NCBI RefSeq assembly: GCF_963678635.1
Contig: NC_087069.1
Location: 36,125,959 to 36,189,958 of the forward strand
Source of the DNA: Symsagittifera roscoffensis
Lineage: Eukaryota > Xenacoelomorpha > Acoela > Convolutidae
Direction: 5' to 3'
DNA length: 64,000 nt
Shown: in pieces, positions 22,440 through 33,886 of the stretch
Numbering within the stretch: position 1 is the stretch's first letter
Layout of the letters: the number at the start of each line of letters is the position of its first letter
Program-made: the position numbers and the translations under genes
Notes under the pieces: generated by a model
What the model was told of the DNA's origin: nothing
Seen by the model: only the letters and a program-made list of their open reading frames with translations
The model's database searches: none

Positions 22440-23919
22440 TAATACATATGATAAATCACAAGACACTAGAAACACGACTCCTCCTGCACCACAATTACAC
22501 ACTTTACAAAATAACCATCCGTTATCTTTAGTACCGCAAAGTTGCAGGAAAACAGCACTAACAGAGCACATCTCTACAAGTCATAGATATCCACAATTAT
22601 CCAGATTTCCATATTATAGCAAGGCAACCGAATGTAGAAGAAACGTATGAAAAGATTATAGAACAGCCAGATACCACTTATTTCCGTTCTCAGAACAACA
22701 ATCTTTTTATCCCACGATGAGCCGCCAGATTGGATCCCTCAACCGTTCCCTTTCATACCCATCCAACCTCCAACAGCACTCTCAGATCTCACCACTTTTT
22801 GATTTGACTCCCTACCCTGAACCATCATACACTAATAATTCACCAAGCATGGATTCGGTTTTTCTCACAATTTCACAAATTAACAACTCTGATATTGAAA
22901 CCCCAGATGAGTTTGCAGACCCCGAGCCTAGCCCATCCACTTTTTCCCAACCACCCCTTTCAACCCCTCCATAACCAAATTCCCGATGAACCATCTTCAG
23001 CCCCTTCTTCCTACAATGCAACCCTAATTTACTCCTCAATGACCAGCGACCCACCTGACCACTCTAGCCCCGTTAATACAGAACTCAAAAACGAATTAGA
23101 TAACTTCATAACCCTCCAACAACAGCTACAACACCCTAACACACTAACCTTTCATCACCTCTCACAAACCATGACATCCTCAGTATCCTCCAACCCCCAT
23201 CCACTACTGGAGAAACCCGAGCCCACCGAGTATTTAAACGGAAACTCCCCAATACCCCATTCCCTTCTAACCCTCGACCAGCTCAAACATTTTCGGATCA
23301 TCCACTTCATACTAGCACAAAAGATTTTCTCCAAGTGTGCTTGCCATTCGTTCCACAATATACTTACTATCACTCAAATCCTAACAACGACCAACCTAAT
23401 CACGTTAACCAAAATGCCTTCATCCGCACACTTTCATGGGCCTCACATTAACATTTCAAAAACCCGACATCAATTCCACTATATAATAATCCAGACGACA
23501 TTGAATTGTGTCAAACTAGACTATATCATCTAACTACAGCACTTCACGAAAAACAGTTCACAACCATCGGATTAAACCAAACACTAACTAGATTCACTGA
23601 ACAAAAAGCTAATCGATTTTCCATTAACCATTATGATCACGCCATTGCACGACCCAATGAAGATATCTTTTCAAATGACGATACTAACGCTAACCCCCAA
23701 ATAACTAAGAAACTTTTCATCAAATCCTCATATGTATTTAATGTCGATGAATCCCGTCCACTAATTGTCCCACACAAAAATATACAGCCCGTTGGAATCC
23801 CAATCCTAGAATACATTCCTAACATTAAATTTAAACATAAGTTTTATAATTTAATCCAAAATACACCGCATTCATTCTCACCAAGTAGTGAAGAGCACAA
23901 GATCATCAAAGCACTTTAA
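22440..23919 (+). pseudogene. Unidentified downstream reading frame of the same element
   Basis: 22440-23500 encodes Pro/Ser/Thr/Asn-rich sequence in changing frames (for example TPYPEPSYTNNSPSMDS, then PLFPNHPFQPLHNQIP). 23506-23919 is a clean 137-codon frame (TRLYHLTTALHEKQFTT...FSPSSEEHKIIKAL). No motif recognised. It could be the env cytoplasmic part or an extra accessory frame 3' of env. Base composition matches the retroelement, not the flanks. Confidence 0.4.
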
Positions 23920-24584
23920 TTGCTTTGGCCACTACTGCAAACTAAGTATATCACCCGCCTACTTGCTAAACTTCTAACAAAATCAAACGTCATTCACGGT
24001 ATTTTCCCAGATGGTGTTTTTTGCTGACAATTAAGTAAGTGTAATTATGTATCTTACAGTAATAAATTCAAAATTTTCCCTAATAACAGTAAATTGATGA
24101 ATAATCCCCAACGCAATAAATTTCTTTTTACAAAGCTGTAAATTCATAAATTAAATTCCACAAAAGCAGTCAAATTGATATTTCAACGCAGTAAATGTAT
24201 AAAAAATCGCACATAAATTAAAAAAGTACTAGCCTGTTTACAAAACGCTTCTTTTATAAGATTTGAATCATTCACTCGCCCATAAAACTCTTTCCACAAT
24301 CGCACAGCTCGCCCACGAAGAATTGATTAAATAGGGAATTTTAAGTTTTAACTTTCACTGATAACAACTCTAACCAGTTTTCACACGTTTCAAACTTTCC
24401 TTTAACCCGGTTGGAAGGAATTATATAGTGAACTACAATAACCAACGCAGCTTACTAACGTCACAAACCACAAACTAATAGCATGACTAAGAAAGAAAAA
24501 CCCTCGCTACCCAAACCAGTTAAAAACCAGATTAAAACTAAATAAATTAACTGGCACAAATAGACCTCAAAACTATATCCCACT
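23920..24584 (+). other. 3' region of the element, LTR not located
   Basis: AT-rich noncoding DNA where a polypurine tract and 3' LTR are expected. I found no block matching the 5' LTR end (8990-9163). ACCCGGTTGG near 24405 recalls CCCGGTTGAG at 8404 and 8471, which is not enough to call an LTR. Confidence 0.35.
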
Positions 24585-24670
24585 CCTGGCCTCCCCAACC
24601 AGAGGGACGTCCTAAACATGCTCTATAGCCGGTCTAACCCACCGAGCTACATCACGCTTTTTGACCCACA
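24585..24670 (-). other. tRNA-like head, possible SINE fragment
   Basis: On the minus strand the segment reads GTAGCTCGGTGGGTTAGACC, close to a tRNA D-arm and A-box (TAGCTCAGTGGTTAGAGC), with a later GAGC that could close the D-stem. A TGGTTGGGGAGGCC patch sits where a B-box should be but does not match GGTTCGANTCC. It is not a functional tRNA; it may be a tRNA-derived SINE head or retroelement sequence. Confidence 0.35.
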
Positions 24671-24899
24671 CTCTATTTTTGCCAAGAGTTGTTCTAGGGT
24701 GAGCGACTCTTTAAAAATAACCTAACTAATATAAAATCTCTTTTGCGATAACTACTAATAACAGTTCATAACTAAAACTAAATTAACAAAGAAAATTATA
24801 TAAGTAAACGATAAATGTAGTATGTATAGATTTCGTAAAGCCCAAAAGACGAGCAACAAAGTAGATGACAATCCAACCACATTCCAACTTCGGTAGGGT

Positions 24900-25344
24900 A
24901 AATCTAGTTGATGTGCTGCCAAAAGTCACTACCCACAAAGAATTTAAAGCATGGACCGAACATCGCAGCAAAGAAAACCCATTGAACCAGACAAATGGTC
25001 ATCTCGATGTTGGCAACACGTACAGATCCTAGTCAGTGGGCACTTCACACGGAAAAGTCAAACTTCACCCTGCACGTAGTCTCGCTCCAAACTTAACGAA
25101 ATCGATACGTCATTGCATCGATCAGAAGTCTTGACACAATCACCCAAGACTACCAGAAACAACGAGACTCATCTAGAGATACGAACATAACCATCTCCCT
25201 CCATCAAACACGAACAGCCACACTTCTCCTTTCTCCAAGAAGTCAATGCTCGCAACTTCCATAAGAAACTACATCACCCGTCCTTCACTTCATTAAACTT
25301 TGCGAGTAAAGATTCAGGACCGCTGAGACTAAGCCGCTGTACTA
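24900..25344 (+). other. GC-richer stretch with scraps of open frame
   Basis: 24901-25018 reads GRVNLVDVLPKVTTHKEFKA... and ends at a stop after NTYRS. It is protein-like but short and unidentified. The following 300 bp has only short frames. It lies just upstream of a reverse-transcriptase-like fragment, so it may belong to the same eroded element. Confidence 0.25.
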
Positions 25345-25440
25345 CAAGTCTTTCCAGAAAATGCGTCAGCTCCCGGCTTTGTCGTAGCTAAAAAAAACGG
25401 CAGGTAACCGGCGCGACTATAGAGAAGTTAATAGCGACCG
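25345..25440 (+). pseudogene. Small reverse-transcriptase-like fragment
   Basis: Reads FPENASAPGFVVAKKNGR, a stop, then after a one-base shift RDYREVNSD. This resembles the start of a Ty3/gypsy RT fingers domain (SP-VVxVKKKDG...DYRxLN). It is too short for firm assignment. Confidence 0.35.
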
Positions 25441-25899
25441 TTGCGACCGAAGCAAAAGTATCCGCAACTGGAATCGACCAAAGCCAAACTTCGAGAACAT
25501 AATGGTAAATTGACTAAAGATGAAATTATTTGGGCATTGGCGATCGAACGACAAGATGAAAAGGTAGCCGAAACCAAAACTTTGAGAAGTGCTGCGAAAA
25601 CAAGTTTCCAGAGCATCTCTGGAAAATAACTTCCGCAGAATAAAACTAAATATTCGCTCAAAAAGAAAATAGAGAAAATTTATAGCACATCGGATATCGA
25701 AAACCAAATGACAGAGATTCACGCTTTGCATTACGCCGAGAATTCAGAAAAGAAATACTCGATTGAAGCAAACGCGAACCGACAAAAATATCAGCGAACA
25801 AAGAAAACGTGTCGGAGACTGGGGCGAATATCAGAAAATTGTCAATGGTCGGTACAAAAGTTTCGATTGCTACTATTTTGTTATTATCGCAAAAATTAA
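25441..25899 (+). pseudogene. Unidentified charged reading frame with one internal stop
   Basis: A single frame of 153 codons is interrupted only by TAA at 25627-25629. It is Lys/Glu/Gln-rich (LREHNGKLTKDEIIWALAI, ETKTLRSAAKTSF) and predicted helical, without a motif. GC content is above the local average. It follows the RT-like fragment, so it may be part of the same mobile element or a captured gene. Confidence 0.3.
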
Positions 25900-26699
25900 C
25901 TAGTAACCAGAAGATTATGAGAGAAATATTAAAAAAAAAATTGTAGCAAATTCAAGCTGTAACTACAAAATGTTGTATCTAGATAACAAATTAAGTGTTT
26001 CAGCTATTTTTCTTCATCCCACCCCCACGTCACGTGATCATCATTTTTGTGGAGTAACGAGTGGTTTTACAAAATTACACGTGAAGACCAGAATAGTATT
26101 CACGGTCTGTATGCGGTCTTCGTTAGTCTGCATGCCAGTTTTTATGTCAACCGAATAATATGGACAAAATTTTTCCCTGTAAAGGTTGCAGGTGGGGGAA
26201 GAAAACAAGCACAAAAAACTAAAAAGGGGTCTTATCACAAACAAAAAATTGTTTTCACGGGTTCCTACTGAGGCAAATCTAAATTTTATTTTATGGGGTT
26301 CCTTGTTTCAAAAACCAAATGAGCTTTTCTTTTCCCTTTGACCTGCAAGTTATTAAGAGTATATTTTTCGTTCACATTGTCCAACTATTGTGAAAATTGA
26401 CAAGTGGACTAATTAGGCCATGATGAACATATTTGGTTTTCATAATCAACTCCTTGTAAAACCACTCGTTGCACAAAAAAGCCAAAAGTTGAAACAATTC
26501 ATACATACAAAGAAGACAACATTGAATTGGTGAGGCTTATTGAGGTGAGTATTTCAACAATTTTCTGCCAAAATTTTTAAACTCTTCGTTTTTTTTCCAA
26601 CAAGAAACGCTGTAAAGTGTTAAGCTTACGCTAATCGTAATTAGCTTTTTGGAAAATATTGCATAAAACACGGATCTTGTTCTCTATTAGAGGAGAAGT
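25900..26699. other. Gene-free stretch
   Basis: No motif-bearing frame. Overlapping 62-74 codon frames on both strands at 25970-26271 look like chance. The phrase TTTTACAAAATTACACGTGAAG near 26065 and AAAACCACTCG near 26458 hint at an inverted relationship across about 400 bp, but it is short. Confidence 0.3.
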
Positions 26700-27085
26700 T
26701 ATCAACTTTTTTAATCGAACTCGTCTTCTCTGGCATCTTAGTTTTCCTTGTTGTCCTTGTTTCATTTTTGTGTTTGTTTCCTTGTAAACGTAAATTACCT
26801 CAAATCTGAAATTTCACTCATGTATTGGAGAAACTTTTAACCATTCAACAGTGCTTTTAAATCCAAGCAGCTTATTTGAGAGAAGAAAAACATATCAACT
26901 TTTTTAATCGAACTCGTCTTCTCTGGCATCTTAGTTTTCCTTGTTGTCCTTGTTTCATTTTTGTGTTTGTTTCCTTGTAAACGTAAATTACCTCAAATCT
27001 GAAACTTAACTCATGTATTGGAGAAACTTTTAACCATTTAACAGGGCTTTTAAATCCAAGCAGCTTATTTGAGAGAAGAAAAACA
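26700..27085. repeat. 193-bp tandem duplication
   Basis: Unit 26700-26892 (ATCAACTTTTTTAATCG...GAGAGAAGAAAAACA) is repeated at 26893-27085 with only a few differences (ATTTCACTC/ACTTAACTC, CAACAGTG/TAACAGGG). High identity means a recent event. No clear gene inside. Confidence 0.9.
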
Positions 27086-28197
27086 TGTCTCAAAGTTTTG
27101 TTCTAATTGTGGAATGATTTGATATTTTTTGCTAAGCTGATTACAGTGTCTTCAAATTTTAAGCAAGTTTCACATATCCCGGGTTTTAAAATGCTTGCGA
27201 TATACTTTCCATATTATAGCAAATGCATTTTAAGCATTCAAACAATTTCAAACTAAGACTATGAGTAGTGTTCTCTCATATATGGGAATTGAAAGACTAG
27301 CGTTTTTTCACAAGTAAATTGTGGGGCTACCAATATTTTTTAATGACAACCATTTTTCCAAACTCATTGAATTTTTCTTCCTAAAAACTTATTTATTTTT
27401 TTACATGTCTTGAAACAGAATAGAAATTGCATTAACTAGGTGACAAAAACTTTTTGAATTAGTATGCAATAGGATGTTTGCCCTCCAACCTGCAGTGCCA
27501 AATTTAACAGAAAAAAAAGAATAACAAAAAAAACACAGTAAACTCGTACTCTAAAAATTCTGTGGCTACAAACAGTGAATTTTTTTGACTAGTTTTAAAT
27601 ATATCCTATTCTATAAAAAATCTGGTTTGACTTTACAAAAAAAAGGTGAAAATGAATATTTTATTCAAAAGGCACAGAAATCGATTTCATCAATGAAGAA
27701 AGAACGAACATTTCACACCAATTTACTAACCTTTTAATCAATTTTTATGTCGTGCCATGTTCCGACGTTTAAACTGAGAGGATGTTGCAAATGTAAAAAA
27801 ATATCTATAGAATTTTAAAGGAAGTTATGAAAAAAGATTGCAATTTTAAAAATCATTAAAAAGCTACTCTATTCTTATCTATAAATTTAACTGAAGAAAA
27901 AACCAATCAACTGGTTCTTTCGCATCATAAAATTGTTACATGACCACACACAACTCAATTGTTTTTTTACTAATTTGAACCAAAACTATTATTATTTTTC
28001 ACGATTTTCTTAAAGTTCGTCCGTATTTTTTGATTAAATCAGATTATGAAAAAAAACTTTTGAGCAAAAAAAAATTAAATTTTTATTGTATTTGATCAAC
28101 ATGAAACAATTTCAACTCTGTTCGAAAAGACAAATGAGGTAAAGGTCTGTATGACTACAATAAAAAACTGACGTACTTTTGTCTATGTAAAATTTCA
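27086..28197. other. Gene-free AT-rich stretch
   Basis: Poly-A and poly-T runs and stops in all frames; no repeat or gene recognised. Confidence 0.4.
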
Positions 28198-29410
28198 TAA
28201 TTTGAAGGATGATTCCGTTGAATAGCTTAATTTTCAATAAAAAATTGGATCATTGCAGGTTGAATTTAAACAATGGAATTTTTAATTTAGAAAAATTTTA
28301 CACAAAATCAAATAAGGGATATAAATATATGGTGACAACTTGTAGTTCTTCTCAACTGAATGTGGGGATGAATCTTTTCTGATATATCTCTGTTATTTAA
28401 CAGTTTTTTTCTTCATCTTATTCCACGCAAAACGTGAATTATAATCAGAGATCCCCTTTTTTCATCAGAGTGGGTCGAGTGATACATCATCCTCAAACTT
28501 TTTCAGTCGTGAGTATATTGGCGTTCGAATATTTTTCTCAGTGTCGAGAAAAAACTGCACGGAAATTTCAAAGTTTCTTCTAATTTGAAAATTGTAACAA
28601 AAACATTGTAAGAAATCAGGTATGAAGCTTTCAACAGAAATATAAGCTTTTCAATACATCCTGCTGTTGAATACTCAAATTGTTTGTTAAGCAATGGCAA
28701 ATTTTATAATTCTTCCGACCAATTGAAAATGGGGAAAATTTTGTATTTGAGTGTGTTTTAGTTTTTCTTATTATTTACATGCAAAATAGTCATTGGACTA
28801 ATTTGAAGCATGATTCCGTTGAATAGCTTAATTTTCGATAAAAAATCGGACCATTGCAGGTTGAATTTAAACAATGGATTTTTTAATTTAGAAAAATTTT
28901 ACACAAAATCAAATAAGGGATATAAATATATGGTGACAACTTGTAGTTCTTCTCAACTGAATGTGGGGAGGAATCTTTTCTGATATATCTCTGTTATTTA
29001 ACTGTTTTTTTTCTTCATCTTGTTCCACGCAAAGCGTGAATTATAATCAGATATCCCCTTTTTTCATCAGAGTGGGTCGAGTGATACATCATCCTCAAAC
29101 TTTTTCAGTCGTGAGTATATTGACGTTCGAATATTTTTCTCAGTGTCGAGAAAAAACTGCACGGAAATTTAAAAGTTTCTTCTAATTTGGAAATTGTAAC
29201 AAAAACATTGTAAAAAATCAAGTTATGAAGCCTTTCAACAGAATTATAGGCTTTTCAATACATCCAGCTGTTAAATACTTAAATTGTTTCAAATTGTTTG
29301 TTAAGCAATGGCAAATTTTATAATTCTTCCGACCGATTGAAAATGGGGAAAATTTTGTATTTGAGTGTTTTAGTTTTTTTTATTATTTACATGCAAAATA
29401 ATCATTGGAC
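28198..29410. repeat. Tandem duplication of a 601-bp unit
   Basis: Units 28198-28798 and 28799-29410 both start TAATTTGAAG and share GATTCCGTTGAATAGC, TATGGTGACAACTTGTAG and CAGTGTCGAGAAAAAACTGC in the same order, more than 90% identical by eye. A diverged relative of the second half, with CAGTCGTGA and CAGTGTCGAGAAAAA, lies near 46780-46950. No convincing coding sequence; 28961-29185 is open in unit 2 only. Confidence 0.9.
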
Positions 29411-30122
29411 AGGGTTGAGGTCATAAATCATAATTATGTGATTCTAGCTCGGCAATACTAGTTTTTGTTTTGTTTTCTCTTGTTTGCCACACAGAATCAT
29501 GTAACGCATATTATAATCAGAATGTATTAGATCACATTTTAATTTCAAACTTTAATAGTGACGATCCGAAAATCTTTTTGAAATTTCTGAAAGCTCAGAC
29601 AATGCTTTCAATAACTTGGTTGTTAAGATACTTCGGAAAAACGTCAGTAAAATGCATGCAACGATTTAATGGTAGTTGAAATGGCTTTTACCTTGGAATA
29701 GACAGAGACATAGCTTTAAGACATAGCTTTAAGAAAATACTTCTATTTCAGATTTTGCTCCCACCACTAAAAGTGGCAAAAAATATTTTCTTTAGGCGAT
29801 TTTTTTGCTAATTTTTACTAGGTTTTTGCGCAAAATTGATTCAATCAAAAAATACCAGTGACAAATCATTTCAAAATTCTTTACATTGAGATTAAACGCA
29901 CTCACATTGTGATTAAACAATTTGCTCAGCGTTCAGGAAGAGCCGGTTTGAATTATTGCTTTGCTCATAGAAAAAGCATGCAGGTTAAATCTACATATAA
30001 TTTTCATAAACAAACAAATTTTACTCTGCAAAAAAGTATAGCTTACTCAAAAATTGAAACATTTTTTACAACTTAAGACAGTCTTGGCCAGGACTTTCGC
30101 GAAAGATGGGTGGGTTTTTAAA
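29411..30122. other. Gene-free, with a hAT-like MITE scrap near 30090-30200
   Basis: The only recognisable part is GATGGGTGGGTTTTTAAAA with the following GTCGACTGAATTGATTTTTT and GAGCTCTCCCAAATCAC. It resembles the interior of the MITEs at 7641 and 52025 and crosses into the 2.7-kb duplication. Confidence 0.4.
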
Positions 30123-30295
30123 AAAACGAAGCAAAAGTTTGTCAATCTTCAGTCGACTGAATTGATTTTTTGAGCTCTCCCAAATCACTATAAACATCTA
30201 AAAACTCAACGAGAATGAAACTTTCCCAATTTTGTGATCAGATAGTGCTTTTGTTTGAAAGGCCAAAAAGTATCGTTTTTATTATATCAGTTTTG

Positions 30296-30512
30296 CACTC
30301 GGAGTACAACTCGGAAGTCGTGCGGACTCCATCCAGATCCCACTCTAGATCAGCCCTCAGCAGGGAATCCTCGCTCTTATCCAGCCAAAATCGGTCAACT
30401 TCTGGGGGCCTCGAGGGAGAACGAGCTAGCGACAGAATACCCAGTGGGGCCACCTAACTATCTGAGCAGCAGAGAAAAATACCAGAGAAAAAATATACTA
30501 TCCCGAAAAAAT
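30296..30512 (+). other. GC-richer islet with overlapping open frames (copy 2 at 32978-33194)
   Basis: In an AT-rich setting this 210-bp block (CTCGGAGTACAACTCGG...) is open in two + frames and one - frame. After an acceptor-like TTATATCAG the + strand reads FCTRSTTRKSCGLHPDP... and GASRENELATEYPVGPPNYL, ending at TAA at 30513-30515. The minus frame reads MAPLGILSLARSPSRPPE. I cannot choose a coding frame or name a product; it may be an exon captured by a repeat. Confidence 0.3.
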
Positions 30513-30616
30513 TAAATATTGAAAAATCAGTGCCGTCAAGAATGAAGCTAAAGAGATTGCTTTACACCAAACTATATTAGTCTCATGTGTTTTGATTCAT
30601 TTACTTACGATTTATT

Positions 30617-31150
30617 GTTCCGACTTTCGATACGAAAGTAACGGAATATTTGTGCTCGGGGTGGGTTTTTTTTTTCTTCAGACAAATTTCGACTTTTTAA
30701 CTAGCCATTTTTGACGGAATTTTGTTATATCATTCGAAAGCCATTGTTGTCCTGAACTTAAATTTGAAAAGATATTTTACCTGTGATCATTTTTCGTAAA
30801 GTTATGAGGGTTTAAAGATTGCCATTTTGGACATTTTGACCAATTTGGGACAATTAACGCGCGATATAACTAACGCGTAAGCGGAGATTTAATCCGTCTT
30901 ATAAATCGTTCCAAATTGGTTGAACGAAGCTTATTTGCCATAATTGCTTTGTTACAAGGAACGAAATCTATCTTTTTGTACTTTATATGGCGTGTGGGGG
31001 GATGATTTTCATAAAAAATTTCAAATTTTAGAGAAAAAACATTTTCATTTTATTTTATTTCATTTAATTTTCTATGTTATTACTGCTGCTCCATAAACCT
31101 TAAAAGGCAGTCGGAACATTCAGGGCTTCGCCCTGATACGAGCAGTCTTG
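30617..31150 (+). mobile_element. Hairpin-ended non-autonomous element, copy A
   Basis: Starts GTTCCGACTTTCG and ends CGAGCAGTCTTG. Each end has a 7-bp stem with 3-nt loop: ACTTTCGATACGAAAGT at 30623-30639 and TCAGGGCTTCGCCCTGA at 31120-31136. GTTCCGACT at the start is inverted as AGTCGGAAC at 31109-31117. No coding capacity; 534 bp. Flanked by T-rich DNA, with no obvious target duplication beyond one or two T. Confidence 0.75.
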
Positions 31151-31204
31151 TTTGAATTTAAAGTCAATTCATGGTTAATTAAATGTGTAGACCACTGGAT
31201 GAAA

Positions 31205-31420
31205 TGTTCATACCGGTATGATCCTATCTTGTCCATGTATGACCATGTCAGGTACAGGTATGATCATGCCTGTGACAGGTATGATCATTTAAGTGACAGG
31301 TATCATCATTTCTGGTCCAGATATGATCATGTCAATGACAGGTATGATCATACCTGGTCCAGGTGTGGCCATATCTGGAGCAGGCATGCTTATGTCAATG
31401 ACAGGCATGATATTACCTGA
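31205..31420 (+). repeat. 21-bp minisatellite with palindromic core, copy 1
   Basis: About nine units of 21 bp built on CAGGTATGATCAT. Because 21 is a multiple of three the + frame stays open and reads RYDHACD, RYDHLSD and so on. Most units contain ATGATCAT, and AGGTATGATCATACCT at 31340-31355 is a perfect 16-bp palindrome. It starts about 60 bp beyond the end of hairpin element copy A. Confidence 0.9.
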
Positions 31421-32804
31421 ATGTTAGCACAATTTTAAATATCATAACTGGTGCATATCTGGTGAAGAAATGCACAGGCGGAAAATGCACATGCTACAGA
31501 TCTGATACAGACGTGGAATTTGTCTCTGTACCATGAACAGGTCTGATTTTAATTATGAGAAACTGTACGGGTTCTAGTTTTGAGCAAACAGAGCAAAAGA
31601 CTAGGTGTTCTCATTGAGAAATTTTTAAAGATCGGTTTAGCTCGGCTAAGGAAAAAATTAAAAATAGTCTGATAGAAAAGCAAAAACATATCAATTTTTT
31701 AAATTTTAATTTGACTTTTTGATTTATTACTCAGATTACGAAAACAACTGTAGCAAGCTTTACCTGATTTGATATTAACCTAAGTTTTCATCTGGTTCCT
31801 CTATCACGCACAATAATGACACAAAATTGACTCAACAAAGTTTTCTTTTGAATTCTTCTATGGATATGTGGTCTGAACTTTCTGTGCTACTTGCACAGCA
31901 ACCGGCTACTTGCACAGCTACGGATAGTTAATATGATTAAGTATCCGTTGCTGTTGAAATGCTTAAAGAAAAGCAAAAATGAACATCAACTAAACAATTT
32001 TGACTTACTTATTTTATCAAAACCTGCATCATAGACATAATGTTGAAGCTACCAACCTTTTGACTGAAGTTTTCTCTCCTATAGAAGGGGCCATAATCTT
32101 CGATTGCTGAATGATAAATAAAGTCAACTTTTTTGTATAAGAAAGGTTCAATTGTCAGTAGGTAGTTTTGCTCAGGTATTATTACCTTTCTTCCAATTAA
32201 AACGATTAAGTAAATTTTGCTCTTATCATAATTTCAAACTAAAGACGATCGATTAAGTTGTTTTCAAATCCGAAAGTAATCATAAACTAACTTGGATACT
32301 GAGCTTATAAAATGATTAACTCCACAATTTCGCGGTGAAGTTAATTGGTTAAAAATGATTAATTTGTTGCATCAATCTGAAATCTCTAAAACACAAGAAA
32401 AAATTGTTAATCACTCAAATGAGAGTACCTAGAGCTCTCAATCTAATTATTTGAACCTGAAAAATATGTAATCTACAAATTGAATCATTCTGTTTTCATT
32501 TGCGGCGGAAGGTTTTTTGTCAGGGTTTGTTGGGAATTTTATCTTACTTTTTCCTGAAATAATACACGGTCTTCGGCCTGGTTCCGATACTTAATATCTT
32601 TCAAAGCAATTAGTTTTTATTGGTACCGAAATGAAAACAAAATCGATTATTATACCTGGAGTTCTTATCTCGAGTACAATTAGATTACAATTTGTTCCCT
32701 TGTGAGTATAATATAGATTGAAAAAAACTCTATCGTAAATCTTAAGTTGTTTTCCCCTCGGAAGCTTTTGAAGATTTCAATTTTGATCAAAACATGATAC
32801 TAAG

Positions 32805-33298
32805 AAAACGAAGCAAAAGTTTGTCAATCTTCAGTCGACTGAATTGATTTTTTGAGCTCTCCCAAATCACTATAAACAACTAAAAACTCAACGAGAATGA
32901 AACTTTCCCAATTTTGTGATCAGATAGTGCTTTTGTTTGAAAGGCCAAAAAAAATCGTTTTTATTATATCAGTTTTGCACTCGGAGTACAACTCGGAAGT
33001 CGTGCGGACTCCATCCAGATCCCACTCTAGATCAGCCCTCAGCAGGGAATCCTCGCTCTTATCCAGCCAAAATCGGTCAACTTCTGGGGGCCTCGAGGGA
33101 GAACGAGCTAGCGACAGAATTCCCAGTGGGGCCACCTAACTATCTGAGCAGCAGAGAAAAATACCAGAGAAAAAATATACTATCCCGAAAAAATTAAATA
33201 TTGAAAAATCAGTGCCGTCAAGAATGAAGCTAAAGAGATTGCTTTACACCAAACTATATTAGTCTCATGTGTTTTGATTCATTTACTTACGATTTATT
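32805..33298. other. Start of the second 2.7-kb unit
   Basis: Same content as 30123-30616: MITE-like scrap and the GC-richer islet. The islet frame differs from copy 1 by TTC for TAC (Phe for Tyr) near 33120 and AAA for GTA near 32950. Confidence 0.6.
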
Positions 33299-33832
33299 GT
33301 TCCGACTTTCGATACAAAAGTAACGGAATATTTGTGCTCGGGGTGGGTTTTTTTTTTCTTCAGACAAATTTCGACTTTTTAACTAGCCATTTTTGACGGA
33401 ATTTTTTTATATCATTCGAAAGCTATTGTTGTCCTGAACTTAAATTTGAAAAGATATTTTACCTGTGATCATTTTTCGTAAAGTTATGAGGGTTTAAAGA
33501 TTGCCATTTTGGACATTTTGACCAATTTGGGACAATTAACGCGCGATATAACTAACGCGTAAGCGGAGATTTAATCCGTCTTATAAATCGTTCCAAATTG
33601 GTTGAACGAAGCTTATTTGCCATAATTGCTTTGTTACAAGGAACGAAATCTATCTTTTTGTACTTTATATGGCGTGTGGGGGGATGATTTTCATAAAAAA
33701 TTTCAAATTTTAGAGAAAAAACATTTTCATTTTATTTTATTTCATTTAATTTTTTATGTTATTACTGCTGCTCCATAAACCTTAAAAGGCAGTCGGAACA
33801 TTCAGGGCTTCGCCCTGATACGAGCAGTCTTG
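33299..33832 (+). mobile_element. Hairpin-ended element, copy B
   Basis: Duplicate of copy A carried inside the 2.7-kb unit, not an independent insertion. The left hairpin has one mutation (ACTTTCGATACAAAAGT). The right hairpin TCAGGGCTTCGCCCTGA is intact. Confidence 0.75.
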
Positions 33833-33886
33833 TTTGAATTTAAAGTCAATTCATGGTTAATTAAATGTGTAGACCACTGGATGAAA

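Larger units (their letters stand above)
8690..24000 (+). mobile_element. Long degenerate Ty3/gypsy-type LTR retroelement with env-like region
   Basis: In order on the + strand: LTR end (9163), primer-binding site (9166), leader, gag (10916 on), CCHC knuckle (about 13430), protease DSG (14525), RNase H (15159-15524), integrase (16660-17480), pol tail to 18160, env-like frames (19200-22300) and a further frame (to 23919). The + strand is rich in A and C and poor in G throughout, unlike the flanks. Most of the reverse transcriptase is deleted and every frame has stops or frameshifts, so the element is dead. I could not find a 3' LTR matching 8690-9163. Outer limits are approximate. Confidence 0.75.

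Noticed and set aside
22812-23373. Minus-strand frames across the env-like region
   Set aside because: They mirror A/C-rich, stop-poor + strand sequence (TTA and CTA are rare there). The + strand frames carry the better protein signal.
23940-24900. 3' LTR of the large gypsy element
   Set aside because: No block matches 8690-9163 beyond short strings such as TTCATAACTA; calling an LTR here would be a guess.
30623-30639. Bacterial-type terminator hairpin or IS200/IS605 end
   Set aside because: The hairpins recur at both ends of a dispersed repeat in animal DNA with no TnpA-like gene; terminator function has no support.
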